In this document: in pieces, positions 10,642 through 18,495 of the stretch
Numbering within the stretch: position 1 is the first letter of the stretch
How the letters are laid out: each line of letters starts with the position of its first letter
Source of the DNA: CAVWGP01 sp963754645
GTDB lineage: Bacteria > Pseudomonadota > Alphaproteobacteria > Bin65
NCBI GenBank assembly: GCA_963754645.1
Contig: CAVWGP010000012.1
Span: 310,001 to 374,000 of the forward strand
Length of the DNA stretch: 64,000 nucleotides
Direction: 5' to 3'
Made by a program: the position numbers and the translations under genes
Notes under the pieces: model-generated
Told to the model about the DNA's origin: nothing
Databases searched by the model: none
Seen by the model: the letters and a program-made list of their open reading frames with translations, nothing else

Positions 10642-11007
10642 TTGATCGGCGAAACTGACCGGGATCAGCAGTGGGCGCTCCACATGCTCGTGCATGAGTT
10701 TGCCCAAGTTTCGATGATCCAGTTGTTCGATGAGGCTTTACCGGGCGTAATCTTGAACCCGATCACCGATAGCTACGAGGGGCCGCTATTTGCATCAGTT
10801 AACATAGCGCTGGATAGCTACGCCGCTTCGCGGGTCAGCTCATGTTTCGGCGACTGCGATGAAATAATGCGCGTCAATCAGGAGCTGTATCGTCTTGACG
10901 CTCGCCAGCGCTCAGGAAAAGATTTCGGAGGCACGTTTGCTTATCGCTATCACGGCGACATTCCGAAGCTGATAGACGTGGCGGGCCCTTCGTTGAGCAC
11001 ATCTTGA
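10642..11007 (+). pseudogene. Middle part of the split DUF4238 gene, with a degenerate zincin-like motif
   Basis: This frame is open from 10594 and reads GHIVLTGGIGLGLIGETDRDQQWALHMLVHEFAQVSMIQLFDEALPG. It follows directly on the preceding frame if one G is added to the GG at 10594-10595. HEFAQ resembles a zincin HExxH helix with the second His replaced by Gln, and the later SYAASR segment recalls the third-ligand helix seen in related uncharacterised domains. No start codon with a ribosome site precedes it, so independent translation is unlikely. Function unknown; catalytic loss is an inference. Confidence 0.55.
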
Positions 11008-11366
11008 GCTTCTCGGCCCAATTGCTGGGCCACGCGAATGGCCTTCGCAGCTCTCCGTTCGATGATGAAGGCATTGTGAAAGCATCGCTTGAGAAGGCCG
11101 GTTTGCTTGCCTGGTTTACGACATTTGAGACAGACCTTCGCGGTTATTGGGACCGTCGGGGTCAATGGAAATCACTCGATGAATTGTATCAATACAATCG
11201 CCACGTCGAAAGGATCTATTGGCAGTTTGGCATGTTCTGGTCGCGGAATGAAATTGGTGAAATTCGCCTTGACATCCCAATCGCCTTCGACGCATTGCGA
11301 CTCATTGAAGAGACCGCCCGTGGCGCTCCAATCATGAATTCCTCCGCGACACCGAAGGAGAAATAA
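11004..11366 (+). pseudogene. C-terminal part of the split DUF4238 gene
   Basis: About 120 residues in a third frame. Read upstream without a start codon the frame gives GPFVEHILSFSAQLLGHANGL, which joins the preceding piece (...LIDVAG) if one G is added to the GGG run near 10985. The C-terminal region is helical with aromatic-rich stretches (YWDRRGQWKSLDELYQYNRH, IYWQFGMFW). No known family recognised. The composite 9206-11366 with two added bases is exactly divisible by three. Confidence 0.5.
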
Positions 11367-11384
11367 CGAGGTTCAAGCATTGCT

Positions 11385-11804
<420 letters not shown>

Positions 11805-11817
11805 CGCATAATGATTC

Positions 11818-11846
11818 TTGACGTTATTATCGTGTCGCGTTACTAT
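11818..11846 (+). promoter_or_regulatory. Sigma-70-type promoter of the higBA pair
   Basis: TTGACG at 11818-11823 and TACTAT at 11841-11846 are separated by 17 bases. The expected transcription start (about 11853) practically coincides with the GTG of higB at 11854, so the transcript may be leaderless. Confidence 0.5.
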
Positions 11847-11853
11847 ACGAGTT

Positions 11854-12134
11854 GTGGCGATCAAGACATTCAGGTGCGCCGATACGAAAGCTCTGTTCGG
11901 GCTCGAGCGCGTCGCGCGCTTCGCGAATATCGAACGTCCGGCGCTGCGCAAGCTCAAGCAGCTCGACTTGGCGCGGCGCATCGACGACCTGCGCGCCCCG
12001 CCGGCGAACCGGCTTGAGAAGCTGAAGGGCGACCGCGCGGACCACTGGAGCATCCGCGTGAACGATCAATTCCGCATTGCTTTCGCTGGACCGGCGGCGA
12101 CGCCGAAGATGTTGAGATCGTGGACTATCATTGA
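11854..12134 (+). pseudogene. higB: HigB-type RelE/ParE toxin, frameshifted near its C-terminus
   Basis: From GTG at 11854 the product reads MAIKTFRCADTKALF... and carries the HigB core RLEKLKGDRADHWSIRVNDQFRIAF. Family members continue into a short strand ending in (V)DYH. Here that sequence, WTGGDAEDVEIVDYH plus TGA at 12132, is present but in the next frame; restoring one C near 12083 rejoins it to give about 93 residues. HigB toxins are ribosome-dependent mRNA interferases. As it stands the frame runs on into higA, so the toxin would be abnormal or inactive. The stop overlaps the region before the antitoxin gene, typical higBA order. Confidence 0.75.
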
Positions 12135-12145
12135 CGGAACCGGAC

Positions 12146-12463
12146 ATGACCCGAAAACTGAAACCCGTATCCCCCGGCGAGATGCTGGCCGAGGAATTCC
12201 TGAAGCCGCTCGGCATGAGCAACTACCGGCTGGCGAAGGAGATCGGCGTGCCGGCGCAACGCATCGGCGATATCCTCGCCGGGAAGCGCGCCATCACCGC
12301 CGATACCGATCTGCGCTTGTGCCGCTTTTTCGGGCTCACGAACGGCTGGTGGCTGCGCTTGCAGGCCGACTACGACACCGAGAAGGCGAAGCCGGCGCTC
12401 GCGCGGGCCTTGGCGAAAATCAAGCCCTGGGCGACGGCTGCGGGTAAGGCGCCGGCGCCCTGA
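12146..12463 (+). CDS. higA: HigA-type antitoxin (XRE HTH)
   Basis: A 105-residue helix-turn-helix protein. PVSPGEMLAEEFLKPLGMSNYRLAKEIGVPAQRIGDILAGKRAITADTDLRLCRFFGLTNGWWLRLQ is the full HigA/VapI core, with the recognition helix over VPAQRIGDI. The Pro-Gly-Glu N-terminal motif and the WxLxLQ end are diagnostic. HigA neutralises HigB and represses the operon promoter. The ATG at 12146 gives the family-length protein; a TTG at 12131 overlapping the higB stop is an alternative. The intact antitoxin beside a frameshifted toxin fits a decaying or mis-assembled module. Confidence 0.9.
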   Translation: MTRKLKPVSPGEMLAEEFLKPLGMSNYRLAKEIGVPAQRIGDILAGKRAITADTDLRLCRFFGLTNGWWLRLQADYDTEKAKPALARALAKIKPWATAAGKAPAP

Positions 12464-12475
12464 GGCTGGTTCGCG

Positions 12476-13102
12476 TCACGCCGGCGGGATAAACGGCTGC
12501 GCGATCGCGCGAAACGCCGGCAGCGCCTCGAGCCGGGCCGCGTGGGCGGCGAGCGCGGGACAATCCTTCATCGCCGCCAACCCGGGATGCGCTTCGTTGA
12601 GGAAGCGCAGGACGACGGCGACGGCGATATCGGCGTGGCCGATGCGGCCGTCGAACCAATAGTCGCCGGCGCGGCGGGCGCGGTCGGCTTCGAGAGCGGC
12701 GAGCGTGGCGGCGATCTGCGCGCGGCACCGCTCGACCCAAAGCTCCGACACGTCGCGATGGAGCCGCTTCTCGTAAAACAGGCTGACGGCTTTTTCGCCC
12801 AGTCCCGTTGCCAGCGCCGCGACTTGCAACGCCCGGTGCCGCGCCGGCTCGGTTGACGGGAACATCGCGCGGCCCGCCGGCACGCGGCTGTCGAGATAGT
12901 CGAGGATGCCGTGGCTTTCCACCAGAACCTCGCCGTCGTCGAGCACCAGGGTCGGCACGCGGGTGAGCGGGTTGTAGGGCCGGATCTTGTCGGCATCGCC
13001 AAACACCGACCACGGCCGATGTTCGAACGGCAGCTCGTACAGCGTCAGCGCGATGCCGACGCGGCGGACGAAGGGCGAGTCGTACTGGCCGATGAGGATC
13101 AT
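12476..13102 (-). CDS. Glutathione S-transferase family protein
   Basis: A 208-residue GST. The start at 13102 gives MILIGQYDSPFVRRVGIALTLYELPFEHRPW, with Ser in the glutathione-activating SPFVRR loop. The open frame upstream of that Met lacks family character. The thioredoxin fold continues to VPTLVLDDGEVLVESHGILDYLD (cis-Pro and Glu-Ser GSH contacts), then a helical C-terminal domain with DYWFDGRIGHADIAVAV near residue 148. The substrate is unknown; similar bacterial proteins act in detoxification. It is divergent from the XRE-cupin gene. Confidence 0.9.
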   Translation of the reverse strand: MILIGQYDSPFVRRVGIALTLYELPFEHRPWSVFGDADKIRPYNPLTRVPTLVLDDGEVLVESHGILDYLDSRVPAGRAMFPSTEPARHRALQVAALATGLGEKAVSLFYEKRLHRDVSELWVERCRAQIAATLAALEADRARRAGDYWFDGRIGHADIAVAVVLRFLNEAHPGLAAMKDCPALAAHAARLEALPAFRAIAQPFIPPA

Positions 13103-13193
13103 GCGCGGGTCTCCCGGGCCGACGACTATAGCGCCTCGGCGGCGATCCGCGCCGGCCTTGATAAATTCTCCGATACGGAATAATTTCCCGTTT

Positions 13194-13766
13194 ATGGGAG
13201 TGCCCCGCGCCGATATCCGTTCGATCGACCGCCAAATCGCCCAGCGCTTGAAGGCGCTACGGTCGGACAAGGCCTGGTCGCTGGACGCGCTTGCCAAGCG
13301 CAGCACGGTGAGCCGCGCCACGCTCTCGCGCCTCGAAAACGCCGAGGCGAGCGCCACGGCCGGCGTCTTGGGCAAGCTGTGCGCGGCTTACGGCATGACG
13401 ATGTCGCGCTTGGTGCGCATGGTCGAGGACGAATTCGCCCCCCTGCTGCGCCGCGGCGAGCAGCCGGTTTGGATCGATCCGCAAACCGGCTTTCGCCGGC
13501 GTTCGGTGTCGCCGCCGGCGCGGACCTTGGCCGGCGAGGCGCTCGAATGCGAGCTCAAGCCCGGCACGCGCATCGCCTACGACCGCCCGCCACGGCAAGG
13601 CCTGGAGCACCATCTGCTGCTGATCGCCGGCCGCTTGGAGGTGACGCTCGACGGGCGAACCTACGAACTCCGGCCGGGCGATTGCCTGCGTTACCAGCTC
13701 TTCGGCCCGAGCGCCTTTGCGACGCCGAAACGGAGTTCCGCCAAATACATTCTTTTCATGGTGTGA
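13194..13766 (+). CDS. XRE-family transcriptional regulator with C-terminal cupin domain
   Basis: A 190-residue regulator from the ATG at 13194. HTH at about residues 10-65 (IAQRLKALRSDKAWSLDALAKRSTVSRATLSRLENAEASATAGVLGKLCAAYGMTMSRLV). A small linker precedes a cupin barrel at about 110-185 (PGTRIAYDRPPRQGLEHHLLLIAGRLEVTLDGRTYELRPGDCLRY), whose pocket probably senses a small ligand. The next gene, a GNAT, starts 6 bases after the stop. This HTH-cupin/GNAT pairing suggests the regulator controls the acetyltransferase and perhaps the divergent GST. Confidence 0.9.
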   Translation: MGVPRADIRSIDRQIAQRLKALRSDKAWSLDALAKRSTVSRATLSRLENAEASATAGVLGKLCAAYGMTMSRLVRMVEDEFAPLLRRGEQPVWIDPQTGFRRRSVSPPARTLAGEALECELKPGTRIAYDRPPRQGLEHHLLLIAGRLEVTLDGRTYELRPGDCLRYQLFGPSAFATPKRSSAKYILFMV

Positions 13767-13772
13767 GGCCGC

Positions 13773-14309
13773 ATGAGCGGAGACGGGCTGGTCGCGATCT
13801 CGCAAGTGCCGGCGGAGTACGTCGAACGTCATATCCGCGAGCTTGGCGCCCTGTTGCATGCCTGCGTCCATGCCGGGGCCAGCATCGGCTTCATCCTGCC
13901 GTTCGCGACCGACGACAGCGAGGCGTACTGGCGCGAGAACGTGCTGCCGGCGGTGCGCGGCGGCACGCGCGTGCTGTCGATCGCGCGGCACGGCGCGCGA
14001 CTGGCCGGATCGGTTCAACTCGACCACGACACGCCGCCCAACCAGCCGCATCGGGCGGAAGTCCGCAAGCTGCTGGTGCATCCCGATTTCCGCCGCCGCG
14101 GCATCGCCACGGCGCTGATGGCGGACATCGAAAATCATGCGCGCCGTCTCAAGCGCAGCCTGATCACGCTCGACACGCGCACCGGCGACGCCGCCGAGCC
14201 GCTCTACGCGGCGCTCGGCTACAAGACCTCGGGCGTCATCCCCGGCTATTGCCGCGACCCGTTCGAGAACAAGTTCGATTCGACGACGATCATGTACAAG
14301 GCGCTGTGA
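13773..14309 (+). CDS. GNAT-family N-acetyltransferase
   Basis: A 178-residue GNAT with the core RAEVRKLLVHPDFRRRGIATALMADIENHARRLKRSLITLDTRTGDAAEPLYAALGY. The RRRGIA loop binds acetyl-CoA pyrophosphate, and the LYxxLGY end is typical of small-molecule acetyltransferases related to toxin/antibiotic-modifying types. It lies 6 bases after the cupin regulator and is probably co-transcribed. Substrate unknown. Confidence 0.9.
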   Translation: MSGDGLVAISQVPAEYVERHIRELGALLHACVHAGASIGFILPFATDDSEAYWRENVLPAVRGGTRVLSIARHGARLAGSVQLDHDTPPNQPHRAEVRKLLVHPDFRRRGIATALMADIENHARRLKRSLITLDTRTGDAAEPLYAALGYKTSGVIPGYCRDPFENKFDSTTIMYKAL

Positions 14310-14313
14310 CGAA

Positions 14314-14943
14314 TCATGTCCGTTTGGCGCGAAAGCTGCGCGCCGAGATATTGATATCGCCGCATTCGGCTATGGCAAACGCCGCGATGTCGGCGCGCGC
14401 ATCGATCACGTGCCAGCCGCCGGGCCGCAGCACGAGCGCGGCCGGATGAATCTCCCGCGGCGCCGGCGACTTGGCGTGAATGCGAACGATATTCGCGTTG
14501 CGGATCGCGTCCGCAAATGCCGCGATCCGAGGATCGAAGCTCGCCGCGGCCGGCGGATCGAAGCGGAAGCGCCGCCGCGTCGCTTCCATCTTGGCGCGCA
14601 CTTGATCGGGATAGGATTCGACGATCTTGGCACGGGCGCGGTCCGCCGCATCCTGCATGCCCAGCGCGGTCAGTTCCGGCATCGGCTGCGTCAGGATGAC
14701 GGCCAGCGCTTCGGCCTCGTCGGCGGCAAGGCCGGTCAACCGGGTGCGATAGTTGAAGCCGAGCTCGATACCGCCCTGGTTGCCTTGATGGACGACGATC
14801 GGCAATCCGGCCTCGGTCAGGGCATCGACATCGCGCAGGATCGTTCGCCGGGCGACTTCCAGCTCGGCGGCGAGCTGCTCGCTCGTCATCCGGCCGCGAT
14901 TCTGAAGCAACAACAGTATTCGAAGCAAGCGGGATGCGCGCAA
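14314..14943 (-). CDS. YafY-type regulator (HTH_11 plus partial WYL-like domain)
   Basis: A 209-residue DeoR/YafY-like regulator. The winged helix occupies about residues 1-60 (RLLRILLLLQNRGRMTSEQLAAELEVARRTILRDVDALTEAGLPIVVHQGNQGGIEL), followed by the LTGLAADEAEALAVIL helix region. The WYL-like portion is shorter than in most members, which usually exceed 230 residues, and lacks a clear WYL triad. It is divergent from an SRPBCC gene, and a perfect palindrome sits between them 14 bases before its ATG, the arrangement for autoregulation plus control of the neighbour. Confidence 0.87.
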   Translation of the reverse strand: MRASRLLRILLLLQNRGRMTSEQLAAELEVARRTILRDVDALTEAGLPIVVHQGNQGGIELGFNYRTRLTGLAADEAEALAVILTQPMPELTALGMQDAADRARAKIVESYPDQVRAKMEATRRRFRFDPPAAASFDPRIAAFADAIRNANIVRIHAKSPAPREIHPAALVLRPGGWHVIDARADIAAFAIAECGDINISARSFRAKRT

Positions 14944-14956
14944 AGCGGTCGCCCAA

Positions 14957-14977
14957 ATATGACAGAAGATGTCATAT
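14957..14977. promoter_or_regulatory. Perfect palindromic operator between YafY-type regulator and SRPBCC gene
   Basis: ATATGACA-N5-TGTCATAT is a perfect 8+8 bp inverted repeat. TGACA/TGTCA half-sites are common upstream of YafY-like regulator genes. It overlaps a candidate -10 (TATAAG) for the rightward gene and lies in the leader of the leftward one. Confidence 0.7.
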
Positions 14978-15022
14978 AAGGTCCGCTACAAGCCTCGGCA
15001 ACAAATCACCGGGAGCGTGACC

Positions 15023-15448
15023 ATGCACTTTTACGAAATCCGGCACTCGATTGCCGCGCCGGCTGAACGGGTCTGGGCGAACTTGGTCGACGCAAGAAAA
15101 ATCGTCGAGGGCGGGCTCGGATTGCTCAAGATCGAAGGCCGAATCGGTCCCGGCGAGACGATCAAGCTGTGGTCCGAAGCCGCGCCCAAACGCGCCTTCC
15201 GGCTGCGCGTGACCGCTTGGGAACCGGCCCGCCGCATGATTTGGGAAGGCGGCATGCCGCTCGGACTGTTCCGCGGCGTGCGCGGGTTCGAACTCACGCC
15301 ATCCGAAGGCGGCGTGAGCTTCCATATGCGCGAAGACTTTTCCGGGCCGCTGGTCAAGCTGATTTGGAAATCCATGCCCGACCTCAATCCGTCCTTCGCG
15401 AAATTCGCCCGCGGCTTGCAAGCGCTTTCCGAAGGCCGGCCCGCATGA
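15023..15448 (+). CDS. SRPBCC (START/Bet v1-like) family protein
   Basis: A 141-residue ligand-binding fold protein. The ATG at 15023 has a GGGAG site 8 bases upstream and gives MHFYEIRHSIAAPAERVWANLVDARKIVEGGLGLLKIEGRIGPGETIKL, the classical SRPBCC opening. The middle WEPARRMIWEGGMPLGLFRGVRGFELTP and C-terminal helix PDLNPSFAKFARGLQAL complete the fold. Divergent from the YafY-type regulator, as many polyketide-cyclase-like proteins are. The role (lipid, toxin or stress ligand) is not readable. It overlaps the next gene by ATGA. Confidence 0.88.
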   Translation: MHFYEIRHSIAAPAERVWANLVDARKIVEGGLGLLKIEGRIGPGETIKLWSEAAPKRAFRLRVTAWEPARRMIWEGGMPLGLFRGVRGFELTPSEGGVSFHMREDFSGPLVKLIWKSMPDLNPSFAKFARGLQALSEGRPA

Positions 15449-15861
15449 GCACGGTGACCCATGGTAGCGGCGAGGCAGACGATCCTTGGCTCCTCAAGAC
15501 TCCGTCGCAAACATCGTCCTATCGGGCTTGGCGCGACCCGGCCGCCAAGCCGCCGGCGCTGGTCGTGCAAGTCGGAACCACCCGCCTCGCCTATCGATTG
15601 CGCTGCATCGACGACCTGCGCGCCATGCTGAAAGCGCGCGGCGACTGGGTCGAACTCGGCAACGCCGACGAGGGCAAACCGGTCAAGAAGGATACCGTCG
15701 AGGCGTGGGCCCGCGCGGCCGACAATCCGGCGGGCGGATATTACGGATTGCGCAAGGGCTACCGCGGCCGGTTCGCCAACTATGTCACGCCGGTTCTCGA
15801 ATTGCTTGGCTATGTCGAATTGGAGCACGGGCCGCGCAACAACCGCGTGCGCACCCGCTGA
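15445..15861 (+). CDS. Conserved hypothetical protein
   Basis: 138 residues, translationally coupled to the SRPBCC gene (ATGA). The N-terminus has SSYRAWRDPAAKPPALVVQVGTTRLAYRLRCIDDLRAMLKARGDWVELGNADE; the C-terminus has GGYYGLRKGYRGRFANYVTPVLELLGYVELEHGPRNNRVR. The basic C-terminal part resembles a small winged-helix unit. No motif points to an enzyme. Uncharacterised families with this architecture exist among alphaproteobacteria; I do not assign a function. Confidence 0.75.
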   Translation: MSTVTHGSGEADDPWLLKTPSQTSSYRAWRDPAAKPPALVVQVGTTRLAYRLRCIDDLRAMLKARGDWVELGNADEGKPVKKDTVEAWARAADNPAGGYYGLRKGYRGRFANYVTPVLELLGYVELEHGPRNNRVRTR

Positions 15862-15896
15862 ACGTTGCTACGATCGCAGCAGCGGCGCCAAGCCCG

Positions 15897-16412
15897 CTAA
15901 TCGACGCCGTAGAGCGCCGCGCAGGTGATGAGCTTGCGCATCGCATTGGCGATGTTGGTCAGGTCGAAGGGATAGCGTTTGCCCTCGGAGTCGACCCACG
16001 TCATCTGCTTGCCGGCGGCGAGCGCCTGGCGGAAATCGGCGTCGTTGCCGAGGTTGAACAAAACAGCGTTGCGCTGTCCGGCCCGGCCGGTGGCGCGATG
16101 GCTCTTTTTGTAGGACGTGTCGATTTCGATCGTCACGTCGTAGGTCTTGGACGGATCGATGTTGAAATCGGTGCGCGTGCCGTAGATCGTAAAATTCATC
16201 TGCGCGTTGAGCTGCAGGAAGAGATTCGCATTGTCGGTATAACCGACGTTGATCGTACAATAGCTGAACGTGGCGCCGGAAAACGTGGCGGAGCCGATCC
16301 AAAAGCCGGTCTTGAACGTCGGCGCCGAGGCGGCTTGGGCGAGGACAGCCGCGGGCGACGCCAGAACGGCCAAGGCGAGCCCGGCGAGGGCGATCGGTCG
16401 AATTGCCTTCAT
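15897..16412 (-). CDS. Secreted hypothetical protein
   Basis: 171 residues. A Sec signal peptide covers about residues 1-25 (KAIRPIALAGLALAVLASPAAVLAQA). The mature part is beta-rich with few charged clusters (FKTGFWIGSATFSGATFSYCTINVGYTDNANLFLQLNAQMNFTIYG) and ends with a Cys-containing helix (LITCAALYGVD). The start at 16412 has GGAG 6 bases upstream; an adjacent ATG at 16415 is an alternative. Likely periplasmic or outer-surface; no family recognised. Confidence 0.7.
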   Translation of the reverse strand: MKAIRPIALAGLALAVLASPAAVLAQAASAPTFKTGFWIGSATFSGATFSYCTINVGYTDNANLFLQLNAQMNFTIYGTRTDFNIDPSKTYDVTIEIDTSYKKSHRATGRAGQRNAVLFNLGNDADFRQALAAGKQMTWVDSEGKRYPFDLTNIANAMRKLITCAALYGVD

Positions 16413-16488
16413 CATGCACTCCGCAGCAACTAGATTGGCGCGCAATCTAGCCTCCGCGGCGCCCAGCGGCAAGCAAGCGCCGCGCGCC

Positions 16489-17841
16489 TTAGGCCAAGGC
16501 GACGCGGCCGCGTTCGAGCGGCGGCGGACGGTAACGCAAGAACGGCAGGGCGCGCACGACATGGCGGAAAACGCCGTGCCGCTCCATCCAAGCGGCATAG
16601 GCGACATAGGTCGGATCTTCCGACAGGTGCCGCTCTTCGGTCTTGGCGCGCATGAAGTAGATGACATTCACCAGCAGCAGCAGGCAGCTGTTGCGCACCG
16701 TTTCCGCCGCGGAAACATAGGGAATGAACGGGATGTACATCAGCCACCAGGAGATGTTTTTCGAAATATAGGCGGGATGCTTGGTGTAGCGGTACGGGCC
16801 GTTGGTAATGATTCCGCGGTGCGTCAGATTGGAGAACCGGCAGCCGAAGATGACCGTGGCCCACACGTAATAGGTCGTCAGCACGAGGATGATCGAGCCC
16901 CAGACGGCCTGTATCAGCGGCGTATCGGCGAGCCATTTGCTCCAGCTGTTGTCGGTGCCGTATTCGAGATAGTTCTGCGCCGTGAACGACCAGAACGGCG
17001 GGTAGCACAGCAAAGCCACGAACCAGCCAAGCGCCGTCGGCTCGGCCCAGCGGATGTGCGAATCGAGGACGCGCAGCGTCAGCACGTAGCCCGCCGCCCC
17101 GAACACGACATCGACCGAGTACAGGAAGTTGATCAGAAAATGGAACAGCTTCAGGAAGCTGAAGCCGGTCTCGAGGTCGGCGAACCAATGCTGCGCCGCC
17201 GCCGTGTTGCCGGTCAGAAAGATGAACATGAGCGGCAGGAAAAACGCCTTCACCGCCCAGCCGCGGAAATGCTCACCGATTTCGCGCCGATCGACCTCCT
17301 CCCAGCGCCCCAGCATGAAGCAGCCCAGATGCCAATACGCGTCGTGCGGATCGCGCATGCGGGCATCGACATAGGCGATATAGGGCACGCTCAGCGCCAC
17401 CACGAATGGGCCGAACTTGAAGCATAGGAGCCAGAAGGCCTGGTAGTATTTGTCGTGATACTCGCGGAATAGCCAATAGACGAGCGCAATGGCGAGAAAG
17501 GTCGCGATCAGGCCGACGAACTTGACGCCGACGCGCGCCCACACGATGCGGCGCGTCCCGTCCCAAACCAGCCCGGTGCTGGCCCGCTCCTGCACCCGAT
17601 TGACGACGAGATCGAGCGCGACGATCGGCAGCATCGCCGCCAGCATGGCGAGGGCCGATTGCTCGACGATCGGGAGTCCGAGCCGGGAGATGAAGGGCAG
17701 CGTGGCGAGGTAGCAGGCCAGGCCCGCGAACGCCGTCATCTGATGGCTCACCGAAGGCGGCGGCAAATCGCGGGCCGCGTTCGCCCGTGGCGCGTTGTGC
17801 GCTGCGCGTGAGACAGGTTCCTGGGTGTTCGCTTGTGTCAT
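16489..17841 (-). CDS. Polytopic membrane protein with C-terminal ICMT/PEMT-like methyltransferase domain (copy 1)
   Basis: 450 residues from the ATG at 17841 (MTQANTQEP). Roughly nine to ten hydrophobic segments are present. The C-terminal part carries NLTHRGIITNGPYRYTKHPAYISKNISWW, the SAM-binding signature of isoprenylcysteine carboxyl methyltransferase and phospholipid N-methyltransferase (GPYRYxRHPxY). A family-type Glu tail (YVAYAAWMERHGVF) follows. The substrate is unknown; bacteria lack prenylated CaaX proteins, so a lipid or quinone-like substrate is an inference. A paralogue lies at 20493-21779 in the same orientation, with two repeat lipoprotein genes between. Confidence 0.8.
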   Translation of the reverse strand: MTQANTQEPVSRAAHNAPRANAARDLPPPSVSHQMTAFAGLACYLATLPFISRLGLPIVEQSALAMLAAMLPIVALDLVVNRVQERASTGLVWDGTRRIVWARVGVKFVGLIATFLAIALVYWLFREYHDKYYQAFWLLCFKFGPFVVALSVPYIAYVDARMRDPHDAYWHLGCFMLGRWEEVDRREIGEHFRGWAVKAFFLPLMFIFLTGNTAAAQHWFADLETGFSFLKLFHFLINFLYSVDVVFGAAGYVLTLRVLDSHIRWAEPTALGWFVALLCYPPFWSFTAQNYLEYGTDNSWSKWLADTPLIQAVWGSIILVLTTYYVWATVIFGCRFSNLTHRGIITNGPYRYTKHPAYISKNISWWLMYIPFIPYVSAAETVRNSCLLLLVNVIYFMRAKTEERHLSEDPTYVAYAAWMERHGVFRHVVRALPFLRYRPPPLERGRVALA

Positions 17842-18495
17842 TGTTTGGTTGGTCCGAACGAACAATGGAACAGGTCACGGGCAAAGTCGAGCGATCCTCC
17901 CGGCCGCCCAGCACAAACCGCTACGGCCATGGATGTCGCTTGGCGAGAATGAATTCCAATGGTTAACAAGCCATGACGGCGCGCGCAATCGGAATTGTCA
18001 GGCGCGTATTAACGCTGAGATTGTTGTGCTAATTGAGGCGGTTTGCCAAATTAACCATTCGACGATCGATCGTGCTCTCGCGTGGCTTTCCCATCAAACC
18101 ATCGCCAGATTATCTGTTAATGGTAAAGCAATATTTTCGAGCGTTAACGAACATTTAGCCTTGCTCTTATGCGGCTTCAATGTCATTTGCGGTGAACGAA
18201 TTCCTAACGCATCCGATGAACGAATCGTTAATGAAAATTCGAGGCCTGGAAATCCACGAAGAGAACTGCGCCGATCTTGTGAATTTCCAGACCTCGATCG
18301 CTGCCATGTCTTTGATCGGTATCGTTGAACGGGCAGGCAAAGTCGGAATGTTTACGTTTTGTGATGGTTAACGCAAGCCGAAGCTGTCGAGCTTGGCGCA
18401 CAAAGGAGTGAATTGAATTTGCCGTAACCAGCGACTCCAGCAAGAGCAAATCGAGCTGGAGGCTTTCACTAATCGAATAAAAAAGGAGCAACAAA
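17842..18495. other. 654-bp AT-rich intergenic region
   Basis: No convincing gene. It is noticeably richer in A/T than its neighbours and rich in TTAA tetramers. Three TTAACCAT-type octamers occur (17959-17966 and 18364-18371 on the minus strand, 18051-18058 on the plus strand), plus a TTAA-N7-TTAG near-match at 18144-18158. It probably holds the divergent promoters of the ICMT-like and lipoprotein genes. Confidence 0.5.

Larger units (their letters stand above)
9176..11384 (+). mobile_element. 2.2-kb foreign segment inserted at the 3' end of guaA
   Basis: This stretch is bounded on the left by the end of intact guaA and on the right by a second, truncated copy of the guaA 3' end (11385-11804). 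Its base composition is visibly less GC-rich than its neighbours and codon use is less biased. It carries only the DUF4238-type gene and its frameshifted continuation. No integrase, transposase or short inverted repeat is visible. The 3' end of guaA is a known target for site-specific genomic islands, but the long flanking homology (about 393 bp) is also compatible with capture by homologous recombination. Confidence 0.75.

Noticed and set aside
10590..11010. Programmed ribosomal frameshifting in the DUF4238 gene
   Set aside because: No slippery heptamer or stimulatory structure is evident at either break; both breaks are single missing bases in G runs.
9176..11384. Integrase or attachment-site core for the foreign segment
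   Set aside because: I looked on both strands and found no integrase-like frame and no short att repeat distinct from the long guaA homology.
12135..12447. Long HigB read-through product overlapping higA
   Set aside because: After 12083 it loses all toxin similarity while the true C-terminus is in the next frame.
17866..18371. Small open frames in the AT-rich intergenic region
   Set aside because: No ribosome sites, no family similarity, and they overlap the presumed promoters.
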